Shown piece by piece: positions 1 to 9,411 of a DNA stretch of 64,000 nt. Position numbers and translations under genes: made by a program. The notes beneath the pieces are model-generated. The model was not told where the DNA came from. It saw only the letters and a program-made list of their open reading frames with translations, and ran no database searches. Position 1 is the stretch's first letter; each line of letters opens with the position of its first letter. Source of the DNA: Methylobacterium sp. (GTDB taxonomy: Bacteria > Pseudomonadota > Alphaproteobacteria > Rhizobiales > Beijerinckiaceae); contig PNLY01000019.1 in NCBI GenBank assembly GCA_013823325.1, positions 1 to 64,000 of the forward strand. The letters run 5' to 3'.

Positions 1-10
1 CTCTCCCCGC

Positions 11-739
11 ATGGAATGGAGCGACGAGGGCACGATCATCGGCGTCAGGCGGCATGGCGAGAGCGCCGTGATCCTGGAGGTGATGACGCGCGACCATGGC
101 CGCCATCTCGGCCTCGTGCGCGGCGGCCGCTCCAGCAAGCAGCAGCCGGTGCTGCAGCCCGGCAATCTCGTCTCCCTGAATTGGCGGGCACGGCTCGACG
201 AGCATCTCGGCGAATACAAGGTCGAGCTGCTGACCTCGCATGCGGCCAGGCTGATGGCCCAGCCGGTGGCGCTCTACGGGCTCGCCAATGTCGCCGGACT
301 TCTGCGCCTGCTGCCCGAGCGCGATCCGCATCCCGGCCTCTATGAGGGCCTCTCGGTGCTGCTCGCCCATCTCGACGAGATCGCGATCGCGCCGGCGCTG
401 ATGGTGCGCTTCGAGCTCGCCATGCTCTCCGAGCTCGGCTACGGGCTCTCCCTCGAACGCTGTGCCGTCACCGGCCTGCGCGAGGATCTCACCCACGTCT
501 CGCCGAAATCAGGCAAGGCGGTGAGCCGCAAGGCCGCCGAGCCTTATCTCGACCGGCTTCTCGGCCTGCCGGCCTTCCTGAGCGAAGGGCAGGGCGCACG
601 CCGGCCGGCACCGGCCGAGATCGCCGCGGGCTTCGCGCTCACCGGCTTTTTCCTGCGTCGCGACCTCTATGGGCCGCGCGGCCTGCAGGAGCCGCCCGAG
701 CGGGCGCGCCTGCTGGAACTTGCGGCGAGAATCCACTGA
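11..739 (+). CDS. recO: DNA repair protein RecO
   Basis: RecO helps RecR load RecA onto SSB-coated single-stranded DNA in the RecFOR recombination-repair pathway. The 242-residue product has the normal family length. Its N-terminal part (about 1-80) reads as the OB fold, beginning MEWSDEGTIIGVRRHGE, and is followed by the helical C-terminal domain with the motif CAVTGLREDL near residue 154. The ATG is ten bases from the window edge, so the ribosome binding site and upstream genes cannot be judged. parC follows on the same strand after 157 bases. Recognised from the overall sequence pattern; confidence is high. Confidence 0.95.
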   Translation: MEWSDEGTIIGVRRHGESAVILEVMTRDHGRHLGLVRGGRSSKQQPVLQPGNLVSLNWRARLDEHLGEYKVELLTSHAARLMAQPVALYGLANVAGLLRLLPERDPHPGLYEGLSVLLAHLDEIAIAPALMVRFELAMLSELGYGLSLERCAVTGLREDLTHVSPKSGKAVSRKAAEPYLDRLLGLPAFLSEGQGARRPAPAEIAAGFALTGFFLRRDLYGPRGLQEPPERARLLELAARIH

Positions 740-896
740 TTTCCGCTGATTTTCGGGCGCCGGCGCTTTGCGTCGCTTGCATCCCGGCTGCATCGTTGCA
801 TCAAGTGATTCGGGCCCTTATTCCCTCGTGCTTGCGAGGTATGGACCGGTGTCGGCCCCTCAGCTGGGCTGCGTGTCGAACTAGGTTGGTAGAAGC

Positions 897-3143
897 ATGG
901 GCAAACCCGTCGAGCCGCCTCCGGAGGAGGAAGCCGAACGCGTCGATCTGAAGAGCGCGCTCGAGGAGCGCTACCTCGCCTATGCGTTGTCGACGATCAT
1001 GCACCGCGCCCTGCCGGATGCGCGCGACGGGCTGAAGCCTGTCCATCGCCGTATCCTGCACGCCATGCGCCTGCTCCGGCTCGACCCCGGCCAGGTCCAT
1101 AAGAAATGCGCCCGTATCGTCGGCGACGTCATCGGTAAGTTCCACCCGCATGGCGACCAGTCGGTCTATGATGCGCTGGTGCGCCTGGCGCAGGACTTCG
1201 CCCAGCGCTACCCGCTGGTCGACGGCCAGGGCAATTTCGGCAATATCGACGGCGATAACGCCGCCGCCTATCGATACACCGAAGCGCGCATGACCGAGGT
1301 CGCGCGCCTCCTGCTCGACGGGATCGAGGAGGATGCGGTCGATTTCCGCGAGACCTATAATGGCGAGGACGAGGAGCCGATGGTGCTCCCCGCCGCCTTC
1401 CCGAACCTGCTCGCCAATGGCTCGCAGGGCATCGCGGTCGGCATGGCGACCTCGATCCCGCCGCACAACGCCGCCGAGCTCTGCGACGCCGCGCTCTATC
1501 TGATCCAGCACCCGGACACGACCTCCGAACAGTTGATGACCTTCGTGCCGGGCCCCGATTTCCCGACCGGCGGCATCATCGTCGAGTCGCGTTCGTCGAT
1601 GGTCGAGACCTATCGCACCGGCCGCGGTGCTTTCCGCACCAGGGCGCGCTGGCATGTCGAGGATCAGGGCAGGGGCACCTGGCTCGCCGTCGTCACCGAG
1701 ATCCCTTACGGGGTCCAGAAGGGCCGGCTGATCGAGAAGATCGCCGAATTGCTGGGCGAGCGGAAGCTGCCGCTGGTCGCCGACCTGCGCGACGAGTCGG
1801 CCGAGGACATCCGTGTGGTCATCGAGCCGCGCGCCCGCAATGTCGACGCCAATCTGATGATGGAATCGCTGTTCAGGCTCTCCGAGCTGGAAGCGCGCAT
1901 TCCGATGAACATGAACGTGCTGACCGGCGGCGTGGTGCCGCGCGTGCTCAGCCTGGCTGAAGCGCTGCGGGCCTGGCTCGACCACCGCCGGGAGGTCCTG
2001 CAGCGGCGCTCGCGCTTCCGTCTCGGACAGATCGAGAAGCGCCTCGAAATCCTCGCCGGCCTGCTGATCGTCTATCTCGATCTCGATCGGGTGATCAAAA
2101 TCATCCGCGAGGAGGACGAGCCCAAGATCGAGCTGATGAAGGCCTTCGACCTCAACGAGGTCCAGGCAAACGCCATCCTCGACACGCGCCTGCGCGCCCT
2201 GCGCAAGCTCGAGGAGATGCAGCTCAAGACCGAGTTCGACGAGCTGACGCAAGAGAAGGGTCAGATCGAGGGCCTGCTCGCCTCCGAGGCGCAGCAGTGG
2301 AAGACCATCTCCTGGGACATCCGCGAGGTGAAGAAGCTGTTCGGCCCGGAGACGGCGATCGGCAAGCGCCGTACGACCTTCGCCGACATGCCCGACACCG
2401 CCGATATCGACCTGACCCAGGCCATGGTCGAGCGCGAGCCGGTGACGGTGGTGATCTCTAAGAAGGGCTGGATCCGCGCACTCAAGGGCCATGTCCAGGA
2501 CCTCTCGACCTTGTCCTTCAAGGGCGATGATGGCCTGCACACGGCCTTCTTCAGCGAGACCACCGCCAAGATTCTGGTGATGGCGACCAACGGCAAGGTC
2601 TTCACGCTGGAGGCTTCGAAGCTGCCCGGCGGGCGCGGTTTCGGCGATCCGATCCGGTTGATGATCGAGCTGGAAGAGAGCGCCGACATCGTCGCGGCCT
2701 TCCCCTACCGGGCCGGCCTGAAGCTCCTGGTCGCGACGACCGAGGGACGCGGTTTCGTCGTGCCGACCGATGACGTCGTCGCCAACACCCGCAAGGGCAA
2801 GCAGGTGCTGAACGTCGAGGCGCCAGTCGCGGCGATGCTGGCGGTGCCGGCCGAGGGCGACCATGTCGCGATCATCGGCCAGAATCGCAAGCTGCTCTGC
2901 TTCCCGATCTCCGAGGTCACCGAGATGAGCCGCGGCAAGGGCGTCAAGCTGCAGCGCTACAAGGATGGCGGGCTGTCCGACGCCAAGACCTTCAAGCTGG
3001 AGGACGGGCTGACCTGGCTCGACACGTCCGGCCGGACCTGGACGGTCGCGCAGGCCGAACTGCTCGAATGGCTCGGCCACCGCGCCGAGGCCGGCCGCCT
3101 GCCGCCCAAGGGCTTCCCGAAGAACAACAAGTTCGGGGGATAA
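897..3143 (+). CDS. parC: DNA topoisomerase IV subunit A
   Basis: ParC is the DNA-cleaving subunit of topoisomerase IV, which decatenates daughter chromosomes together with ParE. At 748 residues the length is typical. The breakage-reunion domain carries the catalytic tyrosine in [10 protein letters not shown] (Tyr127), and the quinolone-resistance region reads [10 protein letters not shown]. The E. coli ParC Ser80 position is Gln88 here, which I believe is usual for rhizobial ParC rather than a resistance mutation. C-terminal beta-pinwheel blades follow from about residue 500. The gene stops just before an intergenic palindromic repeat. Confidence 0.97.
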   Translation: MGKPVEPPPEEEAERVDLKSALEERYLAYALSTIMHRALPDARDGLKPVHRRILHAMRLLRLDPGQVHKKCARIVGDVIGKFHPHGDQSVYDALVRLAQDFAQRYPLVDGQGNFGNIDGDNAAAYRYTEARMTEVARLLLDGIEEDAVDFRETYNGEDEEPMVLPAAFPNLLANGSQGIAVGMATSIPPHNAAELCDAALYLIQHPDTTSEQLMTFVPGPDFPTGGIIVESRSSMVETYRTGRGAFRTRARWHVEDQGRGTWLAVVTEIPYGVQKGRLIEKIAELLGERKLPLVADLRDESAEDIRVVIEPRARNVDANLMMESLFRLSELEARIPMNMNVLTGGVVPRVLSLAEALRAWLDHRREVLQRRSRFRLGQIEKRLEILAGLLIVYLDLDRVIKIIREEDEPKIELMKAFDLNEVQANAILDTRLRALRKLEEMQLKTEFDELTQEKGQIEGLLASEAQQWKTISWDIREVKKLFGPETAIGKRRTTFADMPDTADIDLTQAMVEREPVTVVISKKGWIRALKGHVQDLSTLSFKGDDGLHTAFFSETTAKILVMATNGKVFTLEASKLPGGRGFGDPIRLMIELEESADIVAAFPYRAGLKLLVATTEGRGFVVPTDDVVANTRKGKQVLNVEAPVAAMLAVPAEGDHVAIIGQNRKLLCFPISEVTEMSRGKGVKLQRYKDGGLSDAKTFKLEDGLTWLDTSGRTWTVAQAELLEWLGHRAEAGRLPPKGFPKNNKFGG

Positions 3144-3150
3144 AGGACAG

Positions 3151-3258
3151 CGTCATGCTCGGGCTTGACCCGAGCATCTCGAACCGGAGGAGGCGCCGAT
3201 CGGCGCCCTCTCGTCATAAGATTCTCGGGTCTGCGCTTCGCTACGCCCGAGAATGACG
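3151..3258. repeat. Dispersed palindromic repeat, family A copy 1
   Basis: An element of about 108 bp starts CGTCATGCTCGGGCT and ends CGCCCGAGAATGACG, so its ends are imperfect inverted repeats. Inside are a perfect hairpin, GCTCGGG-cttga-CCCGAGC, and a second hairpin, ATTCTCGGG...CCCGAGAAT. A related copy lies at 9313-9403. Both sit just outside genes, as REP- or MITE-like elements do. Confidence 0.8.
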
Positions 3259-3318
3259 GTATTTCAAAGATTTACGCCAGCAGCTTGAATCAAGCCCGCA
3301 GCGCCTTGAATCGCTTCC

Positions 3319-3957
3319 TCAGCGGATCGCGGACCCGACCACGCCCACTTCGAGGCCGAGCGTGATGTTGTTGGTCACGGCCCATTCGATCCCGGCGCGG
3401 GCTTCCGGCCTGACGGCGATGTCGGAGCGCGAGAACGGCGCCGAGAACTGCGTCGCGCCATAGCGGAAAGTGTCGTTGGCCGCGGCCAGGCCGACCGTGG
3501 TGTAGAGCAGCACGTCGGGCGTCGCGAATACGCCGGCCTTGAGCTGGAAGATGCCGGCGATGTCGCGGGTGTAGCTCGCTCGGTTGAAGCCGGGATTGGC
3601 GTAGCCGCCGAAGGCAGGCGCGAATTCGAGCGCGCCGGAGATGCCGTAGACGAAGTCGCCGTCGCGCCACATCTTGCCGGCCTCCAGCCCGATCACAGGG
3701 CCGGCAGACGTCCCGAAATGCTTCGAGCTGCTGACCTGGAAGCCGCTCGAGATGCGGGCATAGGAGCCTTCCCATTTGACGCCGCCGGGCGACAGGGTCG
3801 GCTGCGACCAGGCGAAGGAGGGCAGGATGCCGAAGCCTGAGAGCGGCAGGTAGGCCTGCGCCTGCGCCGGGGCGCCGGTCGCGAGCAGCGCGGCCAGGGC
3901 CGCGCCGGCTGAAAGAAACGTCGTGCGGGCGGTACCGATGGCCGGGATCATGCTCAT
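3319..3957 (-). CDS. Outer-membrane beta-barrel protein
   Basis: The 212-residue protein has a cleavable signal peptide: a hydrophobic run ending in the Ala-rich site TGAPAQAQA near residue 34. Alternating hydrophobic and aromatic strands with many Gly residues follow, for example GLEAGKMW and YTTVGLAAA. This is the pattern of small porin-like barrels of the rhizobial Omp25/Omp31 kind. The last residues (GSAIR) lack the usual terminal aromatic, so the barrel end is slightly atypical. A longer overlapping frame (3290-3967) has no such pattern and was rejected. It lies alone between a repeat and the DUF2336 gene. The exact role is unknown. Confidence 0.75.
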   Translation of the reverse strand: MSMIPAIGTARTTFLSAGAALAALLATGAPAQAQAYLPLSGFGILPSFAWSQPTLSPGGVKWEGSYARISSGFQVSSSKHFGTSAGPVIGLEAGKMWRDGDFVYGISGALEFAPAFGGYANPGFNRASYTRDIAGIFQLKAGVFATPDVLLYTTVGLAAANDTFRYGATQFSAPFSRSDIAVRPEARAGIEWAVTNNITLGLEVGVVGSAIR

Positions 3958-4011
3958 GGCATAGCAAATGAGAGCGGGATTGTCGCGCTTTTGTGGCGCG
4001 ACATCCGGTCG

Positions 4012-5043
4012 TCAGCCCAGCTTGGTCTTGAGACGCAGGAACCGCATCGTCCGCTCGGCGGTCGCCGTGTCGAGCTCTTCATAGGCCTTGAGATCGTCCT
4101 CGATGTCCTTGGCCTTGAAGTAGAGCCGGCGCCCGCGCAGCTGCAGGATGCCGTTGAAGCTCTCCTTGCCGAGACCGAGCATGCGCGACACCACGGCGAT
4201 GCCGCTGACGTCGCGCTGCATCAGCACGCGCAGGGCCTGCTCGTTGGTGATGTCGGCGCTGATGGCGATGACCTGGGCGAGATGGAAGGCGCGATCCTCC
4301 TCCGCCAGCATGTCGACGACTTCGCCGAGGCTACGCGTGCCAGCCTGGAGATCGGCGATCAGCAGCCGGACCTCGCGGCGCTGCTGCCGCGCCTGCCGCG
4401 CCATCGCCGCGGTGTGATGCGAGCCGGTCTCGGCGTTGGGGTCGGACATCTGCTCGACGATGCGCAGCACGCGTTCGGCCCGCTGCGGCGACAGGTCGGA
4501 GCGGCGCGCCAGCGCCTCGCCTACCGCGGCATCGTCGCCGCCGCGCTGCAGCAGCCGGTCGAAGCCGCGATCCGAGAACTGCGCGCCCTCATTGCCCGAG
4601 ACGGTGCGCAGCACGGCGCTGTCGCCGCGCTCGACCAGGATGTCGGTGAGGCCTTCCGACAGGCGCGCGCGTTCGGCGATCGCAACGAGATGCGCCTGCG
4701 TCTGGCTTATGGCGATGGCCGCGAGGTCGGTGTCGGTCAGAACCGGGGAGAGCTTGAGCACGAGCCGTGCCACGCCGGCATCGGCATCGTTCGCCAGCGT
4801 GACCGCGACCGCTCGGGGAAGGGTGCCCGTTGCGGCGACTGAGTCAGCATAGTCGCGGCGGCCCTCCGCATCGAGGTGCGGCAGCGAGCGCAGGGCGATG
4901 TCGCCATAATGATCCTTCGATTCCTCGCTCGGATCGGCATCGAGCAGGAAGAGGTCGGTTACCGCGTTGAGAAGCTTGCGGCGGGAGTCGGACGACATCT
5001 CCGCCGGCATGCGGGTCAGGGTCTGCAGCATGGATTCTTCCAC
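4012..5043 (-). CDS. DUF2336 domain-containing protein
   Basis: The 343-residue, Ala/Leu/Arg-rich helical protein has the repeat-like layout of DUF2336 proteins of Alphaproteobacteria. These are thought to be HEAT-like, and some have been linked to cell-cycle or stress signalling. No signal peptide or membrane helix is visible, so it is probably cytoplasmic. The start at MEESMLQTL is 129 bases before the nearest alternative start of the opposite gene. It shares a roughly 250-base divergent control region with the glucan-synthesis gene. Function is not known. Confidence 0.8.
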   Translation of the reverse strand: MEESMLQTLTRMPAEMSSDSRRKLLNAVTDLFLLDADPSEESKDHYGDIALRSLPHLDAEGRRDYADSVAATGTLPRAVAVTLANDADAGVARLVLKLSPVLTDTDLAAIAISQTQAHLVAIAERARLSEGLTDILVERGDSAVLRTVSGNEGAQFSDRGFDRLLQRGGDDAAVGEALARRSDLSPQRAERVLRIVEQMSDPNAETGSHHTAAMARQARQQRREVRLLIADLQAGTRSLGEVVDMLAEEDRAFHLAQVIAISADITNEQALRVLMQRDVSGIAVVSRMLGLGKESFNGILQLRGRRLYFKAKDIEDDLKAYEELDTATAERTMRFLRLKTKLG

Positions 5044-5149
5044 AGGGCTCCCGGCGGCATTCTGACGCCAGTCCTCGCACCATGCCGCAGCGCCATTTGA
5101 TTTAGTCTTAAGCCGGCCGACAATTCTTCAGTATATCCAGTACTTCTTG

Positions 5150-5168
5150 CTGCAACTTTTGATTGCAG
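5150..5168. promoter_or_regulatory. Small dyad in the divergent intergenic region
   Basis: CTGCAA-N7-TTGCAG is a perfect 6-bp inverted repeat in an AT-rich stretch between the DUF2336 gene and the glucan gene. It could be an operator for the minus-strand gene. No regulator is evident nearby. Confidence 0.3.
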
Positions 5169-5214
5169 TATCATGTTCGCTCAATTAGTAGTTTTTGTCT
5201 TCGCAGCATTCAAG

Positions 5215-5239
5215 GGAACTTCACCCTCCGCGCCACGTT
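5215..5239 (+). promoter_or_regulatory. EcfG-type general stress promoter
   Basis: GGAAC, exactly 16 bases, then CGTT fits the published EcfG/RpoE2 consensus of Alphaproteobacteria without mismatch. It lies 56 bases upstream of the GTG chosen for the glucan gene and points toward it. It falls inside the longer open frame that starts at 5173, which argues against that longer start. Confidence 0.7.
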
Positions 5240-5295
5240 GCCGAACCGCCAGCTGCGATGCGACGCGCGGCGCCAGGAACAGCGCGGAACCCAAG

Positions 5296-7011
5296 GTGAG
5301 CACGATCCGGCCTGACCATCGCGATGACCTTTGTCAACGAGCAGAGCCGCTGCTGGCCGAGCCGTCGCGCCGTGTCATCCTTGCGGCTCTGGCTTCGGCA
5401 GCGGCACTTTCTGCGCCCGCCCGCGCTCAGGATTCAGGTCGGCCTCCGGCGACGCCGAACAACGCGCCGCCCGAGCCCAGGCGCGGCAGTTTCAGCTATG
5501 AAGCTGTGGTCAAGCAGGCCCGGGAGCTTGCGGCGCGGCCGTTCGATGCGACCGCTCCCGACCTTCCGGAGGCGCTGAAGGCGCTGACCTATGACAGCTA
5601 TCGCGAGATCAGGTTCCGGCGCGACAAGGCGCTCTGGCGCGAGAGCGGTTCTGACTATCGTCTCCACCTGTTCCATCTCGGCTTCCTGCATGACCGGCCG
5701 GTCCAGATGCATGACGTGGTCGACGGCAATGCGATCCCGATCCCCTACAGCATGGCGCTGTTCGAGTTCGGCAAGGCGCAGGTGCCGCAGAAGCTGCCGG
5801 TTTCGCTTGGCTTCGCCGGTTTCGCCGTCACCACGACCGTGAATGACCTCAAGCGCCAGGACGAGCTGATCTCCTTCCTTGGCGCGAGCTATTTCCGCTT
5901 CCTCGGGCGTGGCCATCGCTATGGCCTGTCGGCGCGCGCGCTCGCCATCGATGTCGGCGGCGAGCAGCCGGAGGAGTTTCCGTTCTTCCGCTCGCTTTGG
6001 CTCGAGCGGCCGAATGCGCAGAGCGTCGATCTCGTCATCCATGGGCTGGTCGATTCGCCTTCCGTCAGCGGCGCCTTCCGCTTCGTCGTTTCGCCCGGCC
6101 AGCAGACCAGCGTCGCTGTGACCGCGACGATCATTCCGCGCAAGCCGATCGCGCGCCTCGGCATCGCGCCCCTGACCTCGATGTTCCTCGCCGGCGAGGG
6201 CGACCGCGAGCAGCGCACCGATTTCCGCCCGGAGGTCCACGATTCCGACGGGCTGATGCTGAATACCGGCAACGGCGACTGGATCTGGCGGCCGATCCGC
6301 AACCCAAAGGTGCTGAGCATCTCTTCCTTCCAGGACCGCAATCCGCGCGGCTTCGGCCTGATCCAGCGTGATCGCGAATTCGGCCACTACCAGGACCTGG
6401 AGGCGCATTATCACGCCCGGCCCGGCTACTGGATCGAGCCTGCCGGCGAATGGGGGGAGGGGCGTGTCGACCTGATCGAGATTCCGACCCAGAACGAGGC
6501 CTTCGACAATATCGTCTGCTGCTGGACGCCGAAGGAGCCGCTGCCGCCGGGGCAGCCGAGCGAGTTCCGCTATCGGATCCGCACGATCTCGACCACCGAG
6601 ACCCTCCACGCGCTGGGGCAGGTGCAGAGCAGCTTCGCCGCGGGCGAGGTGGTGGACGAGGCTGCCGGCCAGGTCCGGAGGCGCTTCATTGTCGACTTCA
6701 ATGCCGGTGATCTCGAATATTACCTCTCGGATCCGAAGCGCGTCACCGTCGCGACCGCGGTGTCGCGGGGCTCCGTCGCCGGCACGATCGTCGACGCCAA
6801 CGTCGCAGCGAAAGGCTTCCGCGCCATCGTCGATGTCACATTGCGTCCAGGCGAAAGCACCGATCTCAGCCTGTTCCTGCGAACGGCGAAGCACGCGCTC
6901 ACGGAAACCTGGACGACGTCCTGGGCTGCGGCAGCTCCTCAGCCGGCGCCTCCTCAGCCGGCGTCCGCGCCGCCGGGCGGCGCCACGGACCCGGCCGCGT
7001 CGCGAAACTGA
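5296..7011 (+). CDS. mdoG: Periplasmic glucan biosynthesis protein, MdoG/OpgD family
   Basis: Members of this family act in the periplasm in the synthesis of osmoregulated periplasmic glucans. From GTG 5296 the protein has 571 residues. It opens with a twin-arginine-like signal (SRRVILAALASAAAL, then APARAQ), as in Tat-exported OpgD. The mature part (FSYEAVVKQARELAARPFD, LTYDSYREIRF) is typical of the family from end to end. An open frame continues up to 5173, but that start would put a non-conserved leader before the signal peptide and upstream of the stress promoter at 5215. OpgG and OpgD cannot be separated by eye; the Tat motif favours OpgD. No glucosyltransferase (opgH) is adjacent. Confidence 0.88.
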   Translation: MSTIRPDHRDDLCQRAEPLLAEPSRRVILAALASAAALSAPARAQDSGRPPATPNNAPPEPRRGSFSYEAVVKQARELAARPFDATAPDLPEALKALTYDSYREIRFRRDKALWRESGSDYRLHLFHLGFLHDRPVQMHDVVDGNAIPIPYSMALFEFGKAQVPQKLPVSLGFAGFAVTTTVNDLKRQDELISFLGASYFRFLGRGHRYGLSARALAIDVGGEQPEEFPFFRSLWLERPNAQSVDLVIHGLVDSPSVSGAFRFVVSPGQQTSVAVTATIIPRKPIARLGIAPLTSMFLAGEGDREQRTDFRPEVHDSDGLMLNTGNGDWIWRPIRNPKVLSISSFQDRNPRGFGLIQRDREFGHYQDLEAHYHARPGYWIEPAGEWGEGRVDLIEIPTQNEAFDNIVCCWTPKEPLPPGQPSEFRYRIRTISTTETLHALGQVQSSFAAGEVVDEAAGQVRRRFIVDFNAGDLEYYLSDPKRVTVATAVSRGSVAGTIVDANVAAKGFRAIVDVTLRPGESTDLSLFLRTAKHALTETWTTSWAAAAPQPAPPQPASAPPGGATDPAASRN

Positions 7012-7030
7012 GCCCGGCCGGGCCTTGGCC

Positions 7031-8230
7031 TCAGGCGGCCGGCAAGCAGGCCGGGCCGAGCGGCTCGAAGCTCTTATAAGTCAGGATGAACTCCTGGTGG
7101 CCGAGCTCTTCCGACTTGGTGCGCCCGCCCTGCGCCAGCGAGACGACGAGGTCGCGGATCTCGGTGCCGACCTCGTCGAGGCTGGCCCGGCCTTCGAGGA
7201 TACGGCCGGCATCGACGTCCATGTCGTCGCTCATCCGGCGATAGGTCTCCGGGTTGGCGCAAATCTTGACGACCGGCGAGATCGCCGAGCCGACCACCGA
7301 GCCGCGCCCGGTGACGAACAGCACGCAATGCGCGCCGCAGGCGATCAGCTCGGCGATCTCGGCATTATCGTTGATGTTGGGGAAGCCGAAGCGGACCTCG
7401 CCATCCGGCACCACGTCGAGCAGATAGAGCCCACCGCGCGGCGGCACGTCGCCCGGCTTGAGCAGGCCGGAGATCGGGGAGGCGCCGGACTTGGCATAAG
7501 CACCCATCGACTTCTCCTCGATGGTCGAGAGCCCGCCCTCGGCATTGCCGGCGGCGAAGGAGCCATAGCCGAGCGTCGCATAGTAGCGCGCCGCCTTGGC
7601 GACCGATTTCTCCAGCTCGACGCCGAGCTCTGGCGTGATCGCGCGCGCCGCCATGATGTGCTCGCAGCCGATCAGCTCGCCGGTCTCCTCGAAGATGCAG
7701 GAGGCGCCCTCGGCGATGAGCCGGTCGAAGGCGCGGCCCGCCGCCGGGTTGCCCGTAATGCCGGAGGTGCCGTCCGAGCCGCCGCAGACGGTACCGATCA
7801 CCAGTTCGCTGACCTGCATCGGCACGGTCTCGGCCGCGTCCAGCGCAATGCGCTGCTCCTCGACCCAGGCGCGGCCTTCCTTGATCGAGGCACGGGTGCC
7901 GCCGGTGCCCTGGATAACGATGGTCTTCACCGGGCGGCCGGTGGCACGCACCACCCGCTCCAGCGCGTATTTGTTGAAGCTCTCGCAGCCGAGCGAGACC
8001 AGCAGCACCGCCCCGACATTGGGATGGGTGCAGAGCTGCTCCATCATCCGCTCGGCATAAGGGTTGGGGTAGCAACCCGGGAACCCGATGGCGTGGACCT
8101 CGTGCTCGCGCCAGGGCAGGGCGATCTCGCGCGCGACATGATGGGCGCATTCGACCAGATAGGCGACGGCGACGACGTTGCGGATGCCCTTGCGGCCGTC
8201 GCTGCGGAGGTAGCCCCTGAGCTCGCTCAT
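7031..8230 (-). CDS. UxaA-family dehydratase, large subunit
   Basis: The 399-residue protein matches the large domain of altronate/galactarate dehydratase-type enzymes, which dehydrate sugar acids using a bound metal. Visible family stretches are GYLRSDGRKGIRN at the start, GFPGCYPNP, the Cys-bearing VSLGCESFN, VCGGSDGTSG and GCEHIMAARA. The usual N-terminal SAF domain is missing here and is encoded by the separate gene just upstream. Its ATG overlaps that gene's stop codon (ATGA), so the two are translationally coupled. The true substrate cannot be told from sequence. Confidence 0.85.
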   Translation of the reverse strand: MSELRGYLRSDGRKGIRNVVAVAYLVECAHHVAREIALPWREHEVHAIGFPGCYPNPYAERMMEQLCTHPNVGAVLLVSLGCESFNKYALERVVRATGRPVKTIVIQGTGGTRASIKEGRAWVEEQRIALDAAETVPMQVSELVIGTVCGGSDGTSGITGNPAAGRAFDRLIAEGASCIFEETGELIGCEHIMAARAITPELGVELEKSVAKAARYYATLGYGSFAAGNAEGGLSTIEEKSMGAYAKSGASPISGLLKPGDVPPRGGLYLLDVVPDGEVRFGFPNINDNAEIAELIACGAHCVLFVTGRGSVVGSAISPVVKICANPETYRRMSDDMDVDAGRILEGRASLDEVGTEIRDLVVSLAQGGRTKSEELGHQEFILTYKSFEPLGPACLPAA

Positions 8231-8544
8231 TGTGCCGCTCCCGCCTTGCGCTCGTCCTCGAGATGATAGGTCGGCGTGTAGTCGCTCTTCATGTTCTGGA
8301 CATGCACATGGTGGCCGGCGGCGATGGCAACCGTCGCGACGCCGATCGGCGCGCCGTATTTGAGGATCTTTTCGCCGGGCGCGATGGCGCGCCGGGCGAT
8401 CTTGTGGGCGAGCGCGATGTCGCGGTCGATCACCGCCTGACCGGCGCCGGTTTCGATGGGCTCGCCCGCCGGCAGGCGGGTGCGCGCGACGAAGACGTTG
8501 TCGCGCGGGTCGAGCAGGATCAGGCGGGGATCATGCTGGGACAT
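8227..8544 (-). CDS. UxaA-family dehydratase, SAF-domain small subunit
   Basis: This 105-residue protein begins MSQHDPRLILLDPRDNVF. It carries the small SAF-like beta domain found at the N terminus of altronate/galactarate dehydratases, with the family pattern AHKIARRAIAPGEKILKYG and HHVHVQN near the C terminus. It is coupled by ATGA overlaps both to the RraA-family gene upstream and to the large subunit downstream. A much longer open frame continues upstream, but its extra sequence is antisense-like. The start at 8544 is set by the overlap with the preceding stop. Confidence 0.85.
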   Translation of the reverse strand: MSQHDPRLILLDPRDNVFVARTRLPAGEPIETGAGQAVIDRDIALAHKIARRAIAPGEKILKYGAPIGVATVAIAAGHHVHVQNMKSDYTPTYHLEDERKAGAAQ

Positions 8545-9191
8545 CAGAACTTGCCGAATTGCAGATAGGCCTGCTGGGGGTCGGTGCCGGCGAGGATCGC
8601 AGTGCGCACCTTGTTCTCGGCCGAGATCGCGGTCTCGGACTTCTCCAGCACCTCCTCGATGATCTCGGCCGGAATCCGGACGACGCCGTCGCGGTCGGCG
8701 AGGATATAGTCGCCCGGCCGGATCCAGACCTCGCCGATCTTGATCGGCTCGTCGACCGCCTTGGGCAGCCAGACGCCGACGATGTCGCGCGGCGTATAGG
8801 CCTTGAAATAGGCCTGGAAGCCCATCTCGACCATGAATTCGGTGTCGCGCGACAGCCCGTCGATGACGCAGCCGCGCACGCCCTTGTTCTTCAGCGTCTC
8901 GGCCGAGAGCTCGCCCATCAGCGCGACCTCCTCGGTATTCGGCTGGCAGACCCAGACATGGCCGGGCTTGGCGGCGGAGAGCAGGCCGGTCCAGCCGAGT
9001 AGGGTCTCGTGCGCATCGAATTCGCCGGTCTTGCCCTCCACCGTGAAGGCCGGGCCGGCGAGCTTCACGCCGGGCAGCAGCGGGCGCAACGCCGGCGGCA
9101 GGGTGAAGTCCTTCAGGCCCATGGCCCGCATCGTGTCGTGGATGATGCCGGTGTAGCAGCGTTCGAGGCGCTCGGTCAGCGTATCCGTCAT
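8544..9191 (-). CDS. RraA-family protein (aldolase-like)
   Basis: The 215-residue protein belongs to the RraA / 4-hydroxy-4-methyl-2-oxoglutarate aldolase fold. It shows the conserved core GPAFTVEGKTG, the GELSAETLKNKGVRGCVIDG stretch that holds the divalent-metal and substrate residues (Arg, Asp), and ILADRDGVVRIP. Being first in an operon with a split UxaA-type dehydratase suggests a catabolic aldolase or decarboxylase in sugar-acid breakdown rather than an RNase E inhibitor. That pathway assignment is inference. The stop overlaps the next start by ATGA. Confidence 0.82.
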   Translation of the reverse strand: MTDTLTERLERCYTGIIHDTMRAMGLKDFTLPPALRPLLPGVKLAGPAFTVEGKTGEFDAHETLLGWTGLLSAAKPGHVWVCQPNTEEVALMGELSAETLKNKGVRGCVIDGLSRDTEFMVEMGFQAYFKAYTPRDIVGVWLPKAVDEPIKIGEVWIRPGDYILADRDGVVRIPAEIIEEVLEKSETAISAENKVRTAILAGTDPQQAYLQFGKF

Positions 9192-9312
9192 GGTTCCTCC
9201 GGTGCGGCCGCTCCGGCGGCCTTGCCGGCACCTTGCGCAGAGGCCGGCTCAGGGGGCAAGTGCGGATTCTGCAGCACTGGCGTGCGTATTAAACGATTTA
9301 AATCACGATTCT

Positions 9313-9403
9313 CGTCATGCTCGGCCTGATCGGAGCATCTCGGAAACCAGCTATCTGGTCCTGAGATTCTCCGGCCTGCGCTTCGCTTCGCCCGAGAATG
9401 ACG
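9313..9403. repeat. Dispersed palindromic repeat, family A copy 2
   Basis: This 91-bp element shares ends and internal order with the copy at 3151-3258. It starts CGTCATGCTCGGCCT, has the central segment GCATCTCGGAA and a right half CTGCGCTTCGCTTCG, and ends CCCGAGAATGACG. It is about 17 bp shorter between the hairpins. It lies between the start of the RraA-family gene and the end of the bpt gene. Confidence 0.8.
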
Positions 9404-9411
9404 TGGTGGCG

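Noticed and set aside
801-3080. 759-residue open frame antisense to parC
   Set aside because: It mirrors parC codon structure, has an Asp/His/Arg-rich composition without any domain, and is a GC-rich shadow frame.
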